Source: an uncultured Tenacibaculum sp. (GTDB taxonomy: Bacteria > Bacteroidota > Bacteroidia > Flavobacteriales > Flavobacteriaceae). Taken from it: a stretch of DNA of 64,000 bases. A program made the position numbers and the translations under genes. The stretch's first letter is position 1. The number at the start of each line of letters is the position of its first letter. Location: the NCBI RefSeq assembly GCF_947498805.1, contig NZ_CANMLT010000005.1, positions 186,001-250,000 on the forward strand. Reading direction: 5' to 3'. Shown one piece after another: positions 34,559 through 43,596 of the stretch. Below the pieces are notes generated by a model. The model had not been told where the DNA came from. It worked only from the letters and a program-made list of their open reading frames with translations, and made no database searches.

Positions 34559-35266
34559 CTACCTTCCATCTTGAAGTGCAAAAACACGTCTTAATAAATC
34601 AGTATTACGTAAACCAACTTTTTCTCTAATTCCTTTTTCTTCAACAGCAATCATCGTAAACACTCCTTTAAGAGCTTCCGTTGTAACATAATCTGTTAAA
34701 TCTGGATTTACCTTATTTACAAAAGGAATACTATTGTATTTAGTAATAAGATCGCTCCATATTTTATCTGCTCCTACCTTTGAAAATGAATTCTTAATTA
34801 CCGGATTAAATTTTCCGTATAAAGCTTGCGAAGTTCTTCCTTCTAAATAAGATGTTGCTGCATTTTGCTCTCCCAATAATATGTTTTTTGCATCAGCAAA
34901 TGTGATTCCTTTTATTGCATCTACAAAAATTGGTGTAGCTGTTTTAACTGCATCTTCTGCTGTTCTATTAATAGCTCTTAATCCTTCATCTGCTAAAGAA
35001 CTTAATCCTATTTTACGTAAGCCTTTATCTACAACTTGTAATTCTTTTGGCAATAATATTTTAACCAATTCATTTCTATAAAAACCATCTTTAGCAGTTA
35101 GTTTAGATACTTGGTTTTGAATCCCATTATCCAATGCTTGGCGCAATCCAGCTCCAATTTGATCTTGTGTTAATACTCCTCCTTGTGGCAATTGATTCAC
35201 TACTTTTTGTAATTCTGCACATCCTGTTAATAAAATTACAAATGTAAATGCTATAATTTTTTTCAT
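34559..35266 (-). CDS. DUF4197 lipoprotein
   Basis: A 235-residue lipoprotein (LLTGC). The helical domain has TQDQIGAGLRQALDNGIQN, ELVKILLPKELQ and SYLEGRTSQALYGKF, which fit DUF4197. The family is common in Bacteroidota and Proteobacteria and has no assigned function. It is preceded on the same strand by the DUF5522 gene 46 nt upstream. Confidence 0.88.
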   Translation of the reverse strand: MKKIIAFTFVILLTGCAELQKVVNQLPQGGVLTQDQIGAGLRQALDNGIQNQVSKLTAKDGFYRNELVKILLPKELQVVDKGLRKIGLSSLADEGLRAINRTAEDAVKTATPIFVDAIKGITFADAKNILLGEQNAATSYLEGRTSQALYGKFNPVIKNSFSKVGADKIWSDLITKYNSIPFVNKVNPDLTDYVTTEALKGVFTMIAVEEKGIREKVGLRNTDLLRRVFALQDGR

Positions 35267-35312
35267 CTAACTAAATTTATATTTTTAAGATACATTTATC
35301 CTGTAAAAGTCA

Positions 35313-35480
35313 CTATTTATTAAAACTATCTGTTTTCTTATCGTATCCATAAGGACAATGTTTACATCCATTCTTACAGCAATATCCTCTTCTTAAATGA
35401 AATTGCTCTGTAAACACTCTATATCCTTGTTCATTAAGGTAATAATCTCCTTCTTCTAATTCTATTCGTTGCCTATACAT
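35313..35480 (-). CDS. DUF5522 family cysteine-rich small protein
   Basis: A 55-residue gene starting at the ATG of 35478-35480. The product opens MYRQRIELEEGDYYLNEQGY and has the cysteine cluster RGYCCKNGCKHCPYGY near the C-terminus, the hallmark of DUF5522. Four cysteines in CC-x3-C-x2-C suggest metal binding. It is easily missed because of its length. Its ATG is about 100 nt from the divergent gene at 35583. Confidence 0.85.
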   Translation of the reverse strand: MYRQRIELEEGDYYLNEQGYRVFTEQFHLRRGYCCKNGCKHCPYGYDKKTDSFNK

Positions 35481-35582
35481 GACTACAAAAGTAATCGTTT
35501 TTATGATTACTTAACTTCCTATAATAAAAAGCTTGTTAAATAGCCTCATAAATAGTACTATTGATTAAATTTTTTAAATTCT

Positions 35583-36209
35583 ATGGGATACACTTTTATT
35601 TTAATACTTCTTAGCTTGATAAGTATTGGCTTTTTAATACTTCTAAAAAAGAAAAAGCAACAATCGGAAACCTTATCTTTTGTTTCAACTCTTTTAGCTA
35701 CTCTTTTTGGAGTATTACTGGCTGTAAATTTATCGAATAGAGAAAATCTTAAAAAGGAGAAAGCAGATACCATTAAACTTTTAAAGTCGGCTAAAAACAT
35801 TATTGACAACACTTTTGATTATTCAAAAGGTTTGGGTACTTATATCAATACTATTGAAAAAGATTCTAGCTATAATGCGAATCTTGTAAGTAAAGTAAAG
35901 TTAGATAACCCGATTCCTTATCCTGATTTAATGGAAAATATTATTTCTAATGAAGTAGTTTCTAAAAACATTTCGGAGTATAGTCATAACTTTATTTTTA
36001 GTAGTTTAATCAATCTAAGAAAAATAGCTAATTACAATTCTATTGACACCTATAAATATTTACTCAAAGAGCTTGAATTTATCATTGATCTTGAAATTAA
36101 ATATCAAGAAAATATAGTGGATAAAGAAGAACTTGAAAAAATATACAACAAAGAGAAAGAGAGATTGGAAAAAGAATTTCCGCACGATAGTAAAATCATC
36201 GTAGACTAA
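35583..36209 (+). CDS. Membrane-anchored coiled-coil hypothetical protein
   Basis: A 208-residue protein. Two hydrophobic helices near residues 3-21 and 32-50 (LSFVSTLLATLFGVLLAVNL) are followed by a mainly helical soluble part ending in a Glu/Lys-rich coiled coil (KEELEKIYNKEKERLEKEF). It resembles small membrane proteins seen in defence or stress islands, but the family is not recognised. It is flanked by a terminator, so it stands alone. Confidence 0.6.
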   Translation: MGYTFILILLSLISIGFLILLKKKKQQSETLSFVSTLLATLFGVLLAVNLSNRENLKKEKADTIKLLKSAKNIIDNTFDYSKGLGTYINTIEKDSSYNANLVSKVKLDNPIPYPDLMENIISNEVVSKNISEYSHNFIFSSLINLRKIANYNSIDTYKYLLKELEFIIDLEIKYQENIVDKEELEKIYNKEKERLEKEFPHDSKIIVD

Positions 36210-36230
36210 TCTTACTTAAATCATTTCAAA

Positions 36231-36264
36231 TAAAAAGGCTGCCCATTTTAGGCAGCCTTTTTTA
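36231..36264. terminator. Terminator between converging genes at 36.2 kb
   Basis: AAAAAGGCTGCC and GGCAGCCTTTTT form a strong stem with T-runs on both strands. Confidence 0.9.
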
Positions 36265-36289
36265 AAATCAAAAATACTATTCGTTTCTA

Positions 36290-39200
36290 TTATAATTTTC
36301 TTCTATTATCATCTGATTTCGTATCTATTAATTTGTTGTATGGATCTACACCCACTTCAACAGGTTTTTCATCAACGATAATTGAAATCTTATTATGTAT
36401 TTGAGTAATTTTATGTTTCTTCAAATACAGTTCTTTTTCCTTTTTCTTTCCGTTAACCTCACGTTCACCAAAAATTCCGATATCAATATAATCAGCTAAT
36501 GGAACAGAAAGAATTGGTTTTTTCATTTTCTCTGTTTTATAAGAAATAGTATCTCCTGCTTTTTCTCCATAATAACGTTTTCCTTTATCGTTATTTCTAT
36601 ACTTAGATACATCAAACTCAATATCAACTTGGTACTTTCCATTATCTAACTCTTTAGAAGATACTTTAGTAATGCGGTTTCTATACAAGGTAATTGTTTC
36701 AAACATGTCCTTGATTACATATTGTAAGCTATCTGGTGTTACCTCGCGAATTTTATCTACCATTTCAATAGAAGTAGTATAGGGAGCATCTTGAAACTTC
36801 ACTTTTTCTACATACTCTTTTAAGGCATTGTTCAACTTTTCTTCACCGATATAATCGCTTAAAGCGTAAAACACTAAAGATCCTTTTTGATAACGAATAT
36901 ATCCTTGACCATCATTATACATTAATGATTTTTCTCGCTTACGTTCAAAAGTACGTTGTGTTAAATAACCATCTAAGGCTTTCTTTAAAAACTTACGCAT
37001 TTCTGTTTTCCCTTCTTCATGCTCCAATACCTTTAAGGCTACGTATTCAGATAAACTTTCTGATAACATCGTTGCTCCTAATACATCGGCTCCAATTACT
37101 TGGTGTGCCCACCACTGATGCGCTAATTCATGTACTGTAATTGCAAATGGATAATCTACCCCAGTATCTTCTTTATTTACTTCAGCAATAAACCCAACAC
37201 CTTCAGAATAAGGAATCGTATTTGGGAACGATTGCGCAAAGCTTCCTGCGGTTCTAGGAAACTCAATAATACGTACTTGTTTATGTTGATATGGGCTAAA
37301 GCTTTTAGAGTTATAATCTAACGAAGCTTTAATTCCTTTCATCATTCTATCAAGATTATATTCATGCCCTTTTTGATAGTAAATCTCTAAATTAACATCA
37401 TTCCACTTGTCTTTCTTTATTTCATATTTTGCTGAGTTAAAAGCAAAGAAATTCAAGATTTTGCTATCCATTTTATAATGGAAATAACGACGACCATCCG
37501 CTATCCATTCTTTTTGTAAATATCCTGGTGCAATAGCTATTTGATCTTCAGAAGTAGATACAGTTGCTTCAAAATCGATCCAATCTGAATCTTTAGAAAT
37601 ATAGGTATCTCCTAATGCCGTGCTATCTGATGGATGTGGTTTTAAATCATTCTCAGGCAATCCATACTTCTTACGTGTTTGATTGTCTGTAAGCTCACTG
37701 CTATCTGAATATCCAAATGAAGGAAACAATTGGAAGTTATTAATAAAAGTACCATTGTAACGCACTGGTGAATTTTTTCTGAAAAACGTATTTTCTTTGT
37801 TTTTAACAGTAATTTTCAATTCTAAGCTATCTCCAGGTTGTAATGGTTTTTTAAGCTGATAGATATCGAAGTTCATAACTGAATCTTCCAATACTAATGT
37901 GGTTGGTTTATTAAATTCAAAAGTACTTGGGTATGAATTATGATTTAAAAATAGACTATCAATAACCTCATCTGTTTTATTAATCATTTTATAAACTCCA
38001 ATCGCTTTAAAATCCAATTTCTTCGGAAAAATGTTCATATCAACATTCACTGCTACAATTCTTGGCTGTGCCTTTCCTTCGTATTGTTTATAGCTCTTCT
38101 CCCATTCTACTCGTTGTTCTTCACGTTCTTTTCTAGAAGTTCTTTCATTTACTACGTTATTCTCATAATAAATACGTGCTCCTAATCCTATAAAGCCAAT
38201 AAACAATATTCCTAGAGCAATTCCTGTTTTTAGATTAAAACGTTTTTTAAAGATTGATAATCTCTCTTTAAATGAATGTGGAATGCCTCGTACCCAAAAC
38301 AAACTTGTTAGTCCTAACAGTACAAAACCTGCCAATAACCAATACACTTTATAAATTAAATAGCTTTTTAATCCCCAACCATAACCATTCATATCTGAAT
38401 ATTTGAATGAAGGTCCTTGATTGTATTTAAATATAGATTGTTCTATTCCGGCTAAGCTTAATAATGGCAACCCTATATTTAATACTAATAAAATGAATAA
38501 TCCTAAATACGCATTCCCTACTAGTGTCTGAATGAATAATGACATTAACGCCCAAACTGCAAAGTGCATAAACTGTAGCACATACAATTCGTACATATAA
38601 TGCATGATTTCAAAATTATAAAAGCCTTTATATACTTGATAAATTAAACCAGATAGCATTACCACAGTCAATAAAACCAGCTGTACTTTTAACAGGGCTA
38701 CTAATTTAGATAACCATAATACCCAGTTTGGTGTTGGAGTTACATCTACCAAATGATTTGCTTTTGCCATTTTACCTCTGTGCACTAACATTCCTGCATA
38801 TAAAAAGGTAATTAGGTTAATTGGCAACACAAATGCTCCGCTAGCACTTTGCAACGTTTTCCAAGTAACTGGTAATGTTTTAGTACCTAAGATATTTCCT
38901 ATTTCAGATAGGGTAAGTAAGGCCAAAATTAACCCTACAAGAACAATTGCTATAAACGGTAATGCTTTAACAACATATTTAAAATCTATTTTAGCAAGTT
39001 TCCAAGCAGCTTTTAAATTCTCAACAAAAGAAAAACCATAAGTAACTTTTGGTAACTGAACTCTTGTAATTCCTCCAAAGTTCTTTTTGGTTACACGTTC
39101 TCCCTTTTCTTTTTTAAATAATGATAACGATACTGCGCTTTGGCTAAATGAGAAGTACTTGTATACAAAACCGAAAACAATTCCCGCTACTCCCAACCAA

Positions 39201-39946
39201 AGTAATCTATTATAAATAACAACTCCTTTAAAAGGAAGCGATAAGTCATTTTGCTCTGCTAAAGTCCAATATCTCGTATAATAATTCAAAGCAGCATCTC
39301 CAAAAGGATCTACTAAACCAGCAATCATTCTATTCTCTTCTTCAGATAATAAGCCTACCGTTAATCCTTGAATAAACATTAAGGCTATAATGGTTATAAA
39401 TCCGGCTGTAATATTTCGGGTAAATGTTACAACTCCAAAAACAATGGCTCCAAATAATAATGAATTTGGAATTATATACACCAAATATGAATGCAAATAA
39501 GAACCAAAATTAAAAGCTGTTACTATTTCTGGGTTTGTTCCTGGTAATCTAAATCCAATAACCACCCCTAAGCCTATACATAACACAATTAAAGTTACAA
39601 TTACTAGTCCACTAAAAAACTTGGCAAATAAATAACTTGCTTTGGTAAACGGATACGAATACAAAATAGAATGCATATCACTTTTATAATCTCTAAAAAT
39701 CGTCACCCCAATAATAGAAGGAAACAGAAAGAATATTAATTGAGACATTCCATTGAACATTCCATAAACCCCCATCGGTGAGTTTACCACTTTACTACCA
39801 ACAACCGATACTGTTAAACTATCAAAAATTCCTGCACTGGCAGCTGCGAAAAAAGTTGACAATACAAAGAGTATTGCTGCATATATATAGAACGCTGGTT
39901 TTTTAAGCCAGTACTTAATCTCATGTAAAAATATTGTAGAAAACAT
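36290..39946 (-). CDS. ABC permease fused to an M1-family aminopeptidase
   Basis: A 1218-residue fusion. Residues 1-570 hold about twelve membrane helices of an ABC-2 permease, in two halves divided by a cytoplasmic loop (KKEKGERVTKKNFGG). A further stretch around residues 580-610 leads to the extracytoplasmic peptidase. The zinc site is H939-E-L-A-H943, with a glutamate about 20 residues on in SESLSEY. The C-terminal region continues with helical M1 domains. The ATPase partner follows at 39981. The architecture is known from Bacteroidota, but what is transported and cleaved is not settled. Confidence 0.93.
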   Translation of the reverse strand: MFSTIFLHEIKYWLKKPAFYIYAAILFVLSTFFAAASAGIFDSLTVSVVGSKVVNSPMGVYGMFNGMSQLIFFLFPSIIGVTIFRDYKSDMHSILYSYPFTKASYLFAKFFSGLVIVTLIVLCIGLGVVIGFRLPGTNPEIVTAFNFGSYLHSYLVYIIPNSLLFGAIVFGVVTFTRNITAGFITIIALMFIQGLTVGLLSEEENRMIAGLVDPFGDAALNYYTRYWTLAEQNDLSLPFKGVVIYNRLLWLGVAGIVFGFVYKYFSFSQSAVSLSLFKKEKGERVTKKNFGGITRVQLPKVTYGFSFVENLKAAWKLAKIDFKYVVKALPFIAIVLVGLILALLTLSEIGNILGTKTLPVTWKTLQSASGAFVLPINLITFLYAGMLVHRGKMAKANHLVDVTPTPNWVLWLSKLVALLKVQLVLLTVVMLSGLIYQVYKGFYNFEIMHYMYELYVLQFMHFAVWALMSLFIQTLVGNAYLGLFILLVLNIGLPLLSLAGIEQSIFKYNQGPSFKYSDMNGYGWGLKSYLIYKVYWLLAGFVLLGLTSLFWVRGIPHSFKERLSIFKKRFNLKTGIALGILFIGFIGLGARIYYENNVVNERTSRKEREEQRVEWEKSYKQYEGKAQPRIVAVNVDMNIFPKKLDFKAIGVYKMINKTDEVIDSLFLNHNSYPSTFEFNKPTTLVLEDSVMNFDIYQLKKPLQPGDSLELKITVKNKENTFFRKNSPVRYNGTFINNFQLFPSFGYSDSSELTDNQTRKKYGLPENDLKPHPSDSTALGDTYISKDSDWIDFEATVSTSEDQIAIAPGYLQKEWIADGRRYFHYKMDSKILNFFAFNSAKYEIKKDKWNDVNLEIYYQKGHEYNLDRMMKGIKASLDYNSKSFSPYQHKQVRIIEFPRTAGSFAQSFPNTIPYSEGVGFIAEVNKEDTGVDYPFAITVHELAHQWWAHQVIGADVLGATMLSESLSEYVALKVLEHEEGKTEMRKFLKKALDGYLTQRTFERKREKSLMYNDGQGYIRYQKGSLVFYALSDYIGEEKLNNALKEYVEKVKFQDAPYTTSIEMVDKIREVTPDSLQYVIKDMFETITLYRNRITKVSSKELDNGKYQVDIEFDVSKYRNNDKGKRYYGEKAGDTISYKTEKMKKPILSVPLADYIDIGIFGEREVNGKKKEKELYLKKHKITQIHNKISIIVDEKPVEVGVDPYNKLIDTKSDDNRRKL

Positions 39947-39980
39947 AATTTTATCTTTTTAAATTCAACTTTACCTTTAC

Positions 39981-40868
39981 TTATGCAGTAACAGGTTCAT
40001 CTTGCTTTAAAGCAATAAAATACACGTCATCTAATTGTGGTTTTGCAGCTACAAAACCTTCTAAAAGCTGTGTTTCAGAAAAGACCCTAATATTTAATGA
40101 ATCATCTTCATTATAATTTGAAGAAAGCACATTATAACTTGCTTCATATTTTTCTAAATCATCTCTATCAATCACTTTTGTCCAGATCTTTCCTTCTATT
40201 TCTTTTGTAGATTCTACTGGAGTTGTATGCTTAAGGATTCTCCCTCCATTTAAGATAGCCATTTCATTACACAATTCCTTTACATCTTCTACAATGTGTG
40301 TAGAGAATATTACTGTTGAATTGGTTCCTACTTCTCTAAGTACATTTAAGAATCTTCTTCGTTCCGCAGGATCTAATCCAGCTGTTGGTTCATCTACAAT
40401 AATTAACTTTGGATTATTTAATAACAACTGTGCAATTCCAAAACGTTGTTTCATCCCTCCAGAATATCCGGCTACATATTTCTTTCTTACCTCATATAAG
40501 TTAGTTATCTCTAAAACTTCTTTGATAATTTTTTGACGATCGGCTTTTGAAGAAATTCCTTTTAAAGTAGCAAAATAGTCTAATAAATCTTCTGCTGACA
40601 TTTTTGGATATACTCCAAACGATTGTGGTAAATACCCTAATGTTTTTCTAAACTCCATTGGATTCTTTAAAACGTCGATTCCGTCAAAAGTAATAGTTCC
40701 TTGATCTGGACTTTGTAACGTTGCTATTGTACGCATTAAAGAAGACTTCCCTGCTCCATTCGGACCTAACAGTCCAAACATCCCTGTTCCAATTTCTATA
40801 TTTAAGTGATCAATGGCTTTTACCCCATTTTTGTAAGTTTTAGTTAAATCTTTAATAACTAATCTCAT
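39981..40868 (-). CDS. ABC transporter ATP-binding protein, partner of the M1 fusion
   Basis: A 295-residue ATPase with Walker A GPNGAGKSS near residue 36, Q-loop LPQSFGVYPKM, signature YSGGMKQRFG, Walker B LIIVDEPTAGLDP and H-loop IFSTHIVED. It is upstream of the permease-peptidase gene on the same strand, 34 nt apart, so the two form one operon and one machine. The sequence resembles the ATPase at 5361, indicating related exporters. Confidence 0.93.
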   Translation of the reverse strand: MRLVIKDLTKTYKNGVKAIDHLNIEIGTGMFGLLGPNGAGKSSLMRTIATLQSPDQGTITFDGIDVLKNPMEFRKTLGYLPQSFGVYPKMSAEDLLDYFATLKGISSKADRQKIIKEVLEITNLYEVRKKYVAGYSGGMKQRFGIAQLLLNNPKLIIVDEPTAGLDPAERRRFLNVLREVGTNSTVIFSTHIVEDVKELCNEMAILNGGRILKHTTPVESTKEIEGKIWTKVIDRDDLEKYEASYNVLSSNYNEDDSLNIRVFSETQLLEGFVAAKPQLDDVYFIALKQDEPVTA

Positions 40869-40953
40869 AGTAAGTTTGATTTTTGATTATTTTAATTTCC
40901 TATCAGAAGAAAAAAAAAGCGATTTGTTACATTTTCTTTAACATTTTTTTCAC

Positions 40954-40992
40954 AAAAAAACGCCAAGCTAGAGTCTAGCTTGACGTTTTTGT
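40954..40992 (-). terminator. Terminator after the DUF4136 gene
   Basis: AAAAACGCCAAGCTAGA and TCTAGCTTGACGTTTTT form a long stem with one mismatch; A- and T-runs flank it. Confidence 0.85.
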
Positions 40993-41010
40993 ATACACAA
41001 GGATTATTTT

Positions 41011-41565
41011 TTACGACTTCTTATCCCATCCTGGAGGATATTTTGCCATAATTTCTTTTACAAATTCTTTAATACGTTCTTCTTTTTTTGCACCGCTACG
41101 AACTTTTAATGCTCCTGTACCAATTCCTTGCCACACTAACTCTTTGTTCTTCGCATCAATAACATCTAAAAACAATGTTCCTTCTGTATATTGATTTACA
41201 TTTAAACGATTGGCTCCTCCCCACATCCATGGGTTCCAGCCCCAACCATAACCCCAGCCCCAGCCAAAGTTATTATCGTTGATATTAATACGTTCTCTAG
41301 ATTTCGTAAATAAACTAACTAAGACATCTGGATTTGACGACTTCGTCATTCCCTTAGCTACTAATTCAGCCTCCACAGCACGCATAATTCTCTTCTTATC
41401 AAGATCGGAAATAGGTGCTTTGTCAATTCCTGTTTTATAAAACGCAAAGGTTTTATAATCGTTAAAATTTGCCTTAGTATCATAATCGGTTGCTACTTTA
41501 ACTGAACTGCACGATGTAATTACCAAAGCAATAATTGGTAGTACTAGTAATTTTAATTTCCTCAT
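41011..41565 (-). CDS. DUF4136 lipoprotein
   Basis: A 184-residue lipoprotein (ITSC). The opening SSVKVATDYDTKANFNDYKT is the DUF4136 hallmark, and the centre has a W/G-rich stretch (WGWGYGWGWNPWMWGG). The C-terminus VKEIMAKYPPG is also family-like. It begins 12 nt after the HutU stop, so it may be read through from the hut promoter. Function unknown. Confidence 0.9.
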   Translation of the reverse strand: MRKLKLLVLPIIALVITSCSSVKVATDYDTKANFNDYKTFAFYKTGIDKAPISDLDKKRIMRAVEAELVAKGMTKSSNPDVLVSLFTKSRERININDNNFGWGWGYGWGWNPWMWGGANRLNVNQYTEGTLFLDVIDAKNKELVWQGIGTGALKVRSGAKKEERIKEFVKEIMAKYPPGWDKKS

Positions 41566-41577
41566 TTTTCTTAGGGT

Positions 41578-43572
41578 TTATACATTTTCTAATAATGCAT
41601 CATCCACTAAGTTTGGTAAAGTTACTTTTAAGTTAGGTTCAACATTCATGGCACGTTTAATGGCAAAAACTGCTTCTTCATTTCTTGCCCAGCTTCTACG
41701 CGCTATTCCGTTATTAACATCCCAGAAAAGCATTGATTTTAAGCGTCTTGATGCATCTAAAGTACCATCAAGAAGCATGCCAAATCCTCCGTTCATAACT
41801 TCACCCCATCCTACTCCACCTCCATTGTGGATTGAGACCCAAGTTGCACCTCTAAAACTATCTCCAATTACATTATGAATAGCCATATCTGCTGTAAAAC
41901 GAGAACCGTCATAAATATTCGAAGTTTCTCTATATGGTGAATCTGTTCCAGATACATCATGATGATCACGACCTAATACTACAGGACCAATTTCTCCTCT
42001 TTCTATGGCTTCATTAAATGCTTGTGCTATTTTCATACGTCCTTCTGCATCTGCATATAAAATACGTGCTTGAGAACCCACTACTAATTTATTTTCTTGC
42101 GCTCCTTTAATCCATTGGATATTATCAGCCATTTGCTGTTGAATTTCTTTAGGAGAATTTTTCATGATTTCTTCTAAAACTTCACAAGCAATTGCATCTG
42201 TTTTTGCTAAATCTTCTGGTTTTCCCGAAGCACATACCCAACGGAATGGTCCGAATCCATAATCAAAACACATTGGTCCCATAATATCTTGAACATAACT
42301 AGGGTATTTAAATTCTCTTCCCAATGTAGGACTTGGATTCATTACATCTGCTCCTGCTCTACTTGCTTCTAATAAAAAGGCATTTCCATAATCAAAGAAA
42401 TAAGTTCCTTTTGCTGTATGTTTATTAATTGCTTTTGCATGACGACGTAAGGTTTCTTGTACTTTCTCCTTAAATAACTCAGGATTGTTTGCCATCATTT
42501 CATTTGACTCTTCAAACGAAATATCTACAGGATAATACCCTCCAGCCCAAGGATTGTGTAATGAGGTTTGATCTGACCCCAAATCAATATGAATATCTTC
42601 TTCTGCAAACTTCTCCCAAACATCTACTATATTTCCTAAGTATGCTAAAGAAACAACTTCTTTATTTTCTTTGGCCTTGCGAACACGAGCTACTAATTCG
42701 TCTAAATCAGTAATCTTTTCATCAATCCATTTTTGATCTAAACGTACTTGTGTAATTTTTGGATTTACCTCAGCACAAACCGTAATACATCCTGCAATGT
42801 TTCCTGCTTTCGGTTGTGCTCCACTCATTCCTCCTAAACCAGCAGTAACAAATAAATTTCCTTTTGGAGACTTTCCTATTTTTCTAAATCCGTTTAATAC
42901 CGTAATAGTTGTTCCATGTACGATTCCTTGCGGGCCAATATACATATAACTACCCGCCGTCATTTGACCATACTGAGTTACTCCTAATGCGTTGAACTTT
43001 TCCCAGTCATCTGGCTTAGAATAATTAGGAATCATCATTCCATTTGTTACAACAACTCTCGGTGCATCTTTATGAGATGGAAATAATCCCATTGGATGTC
43101 CTGAATACATTACTAAAGTTTGCTCATCTGTCATTTCAGATAAGTACTTCATGGTTAATAAATACTGCGCCCAGTTAGAAAACACAGCTCCATTCCCTCC
43201 ATATGTAATTAATTCATGTGGGTGTTGTGCAACGGCATAATCTAAGTTATTTTGAATCATTACCATGATAGATCTTGCTTGTAATGATTTTCCTGGATAC
43301 TCCTCAATTGAACGTGCATACATTCTGTAATCTGGTCTAAAACGATACATATATATACGTCCGTATTTCTCTAGCTCTTCCTTAAATTCAGGTAATAATT
43401 CTGCATGATATTCTTTATCGAAATAACGCAAGGCATTTCTTAACGCTAACTTCTTTTCTTCATCTGTAAGTATTTCTTTACGTTTAGGAGCATGATTTAT
43501 AGTGGTATCATATTCCTTTTTTGGAGGTAAAACACTTGGTATTCCTTGTTGAATTTGTTCTTTAAATGTCAT
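41578..43572 (-). CDS. hutU: Urocanate hydratase
   Basis: A 664-residue NAD-dependent enzyme, second step of histidine degradation (urocanate to imidazolone propionate). Urocanase blocks are visible: LITYGGNGAVFSNWAQY, YSGHPMGLFPSH, GPQGIVHGTT, AGLGGMSGAQPKAGN and the C-terminal NGGGVGWGEVMNGGFGM. It is about 100 residues longer than the Pseudomonas enzyme, as is usual for this subgroup. It is 24 nt downstream of hutH. HutI and HutG are not in the window. Confidence 0.96.
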   Translation of the reverse strand: MTFKEQIQQGIPSVLPPKKEYDTTINHAPKRKEILTDEEKKLALRNALRYFDKEYHAELLPEFKEELEKYGRIYMYRFRPDYRMYARSIEEYPGKSLQARSIMVMIQNNLDYAVAQHPHELITYGGNGAVFSNWAQYLLTMKYLSEMTDEQTLVMYSGHPMGLFPSHKDAPRVVVTNGMMIPNYSKPDDWEKFNALGVTQYGQMTAGSYMYIGPQGIVHGTTITVLNGFRKIGKSPKGNLFVTAGLGGMSGAQPKAGNIAGCITVCAEVNPKITQVRLDQKWIDEKITDLDELVARVRKAKENKEVVSLAYLGNIVDVWEKFAEEDIHIDLGSDQTSLHNPWAGGYYPVDISFEESNEMMANNPELFKEKVQETLRRHAKAINKHTAKGTYFFDYGNAFLLEASRAGADVMNPSPTLGREFKYPSYVQDIMGPMCFDYGFGPFRWVCASGKPEDLAKTDAIACEVLEEIMKNSPKEIQQQMADNIQWIKGAQENKLVVGSQARILYADAEGRMKIAQAFNEAIERGEIGPVVLGRDHHDVSGTDSPYRETSNIYDGSRFTADMAIHNVIGDSFRGATWVSIHNGGGVGWGEVMNGGFGMLLDGTLDASRRLKSMLFWDVNNGIARRSWARNEEAVFAIKRAMNVEPNLKVTLPNLVDDALLENV

Positions 43573-43596
43573 AATACTTTCTTTTTAAACTATAAA

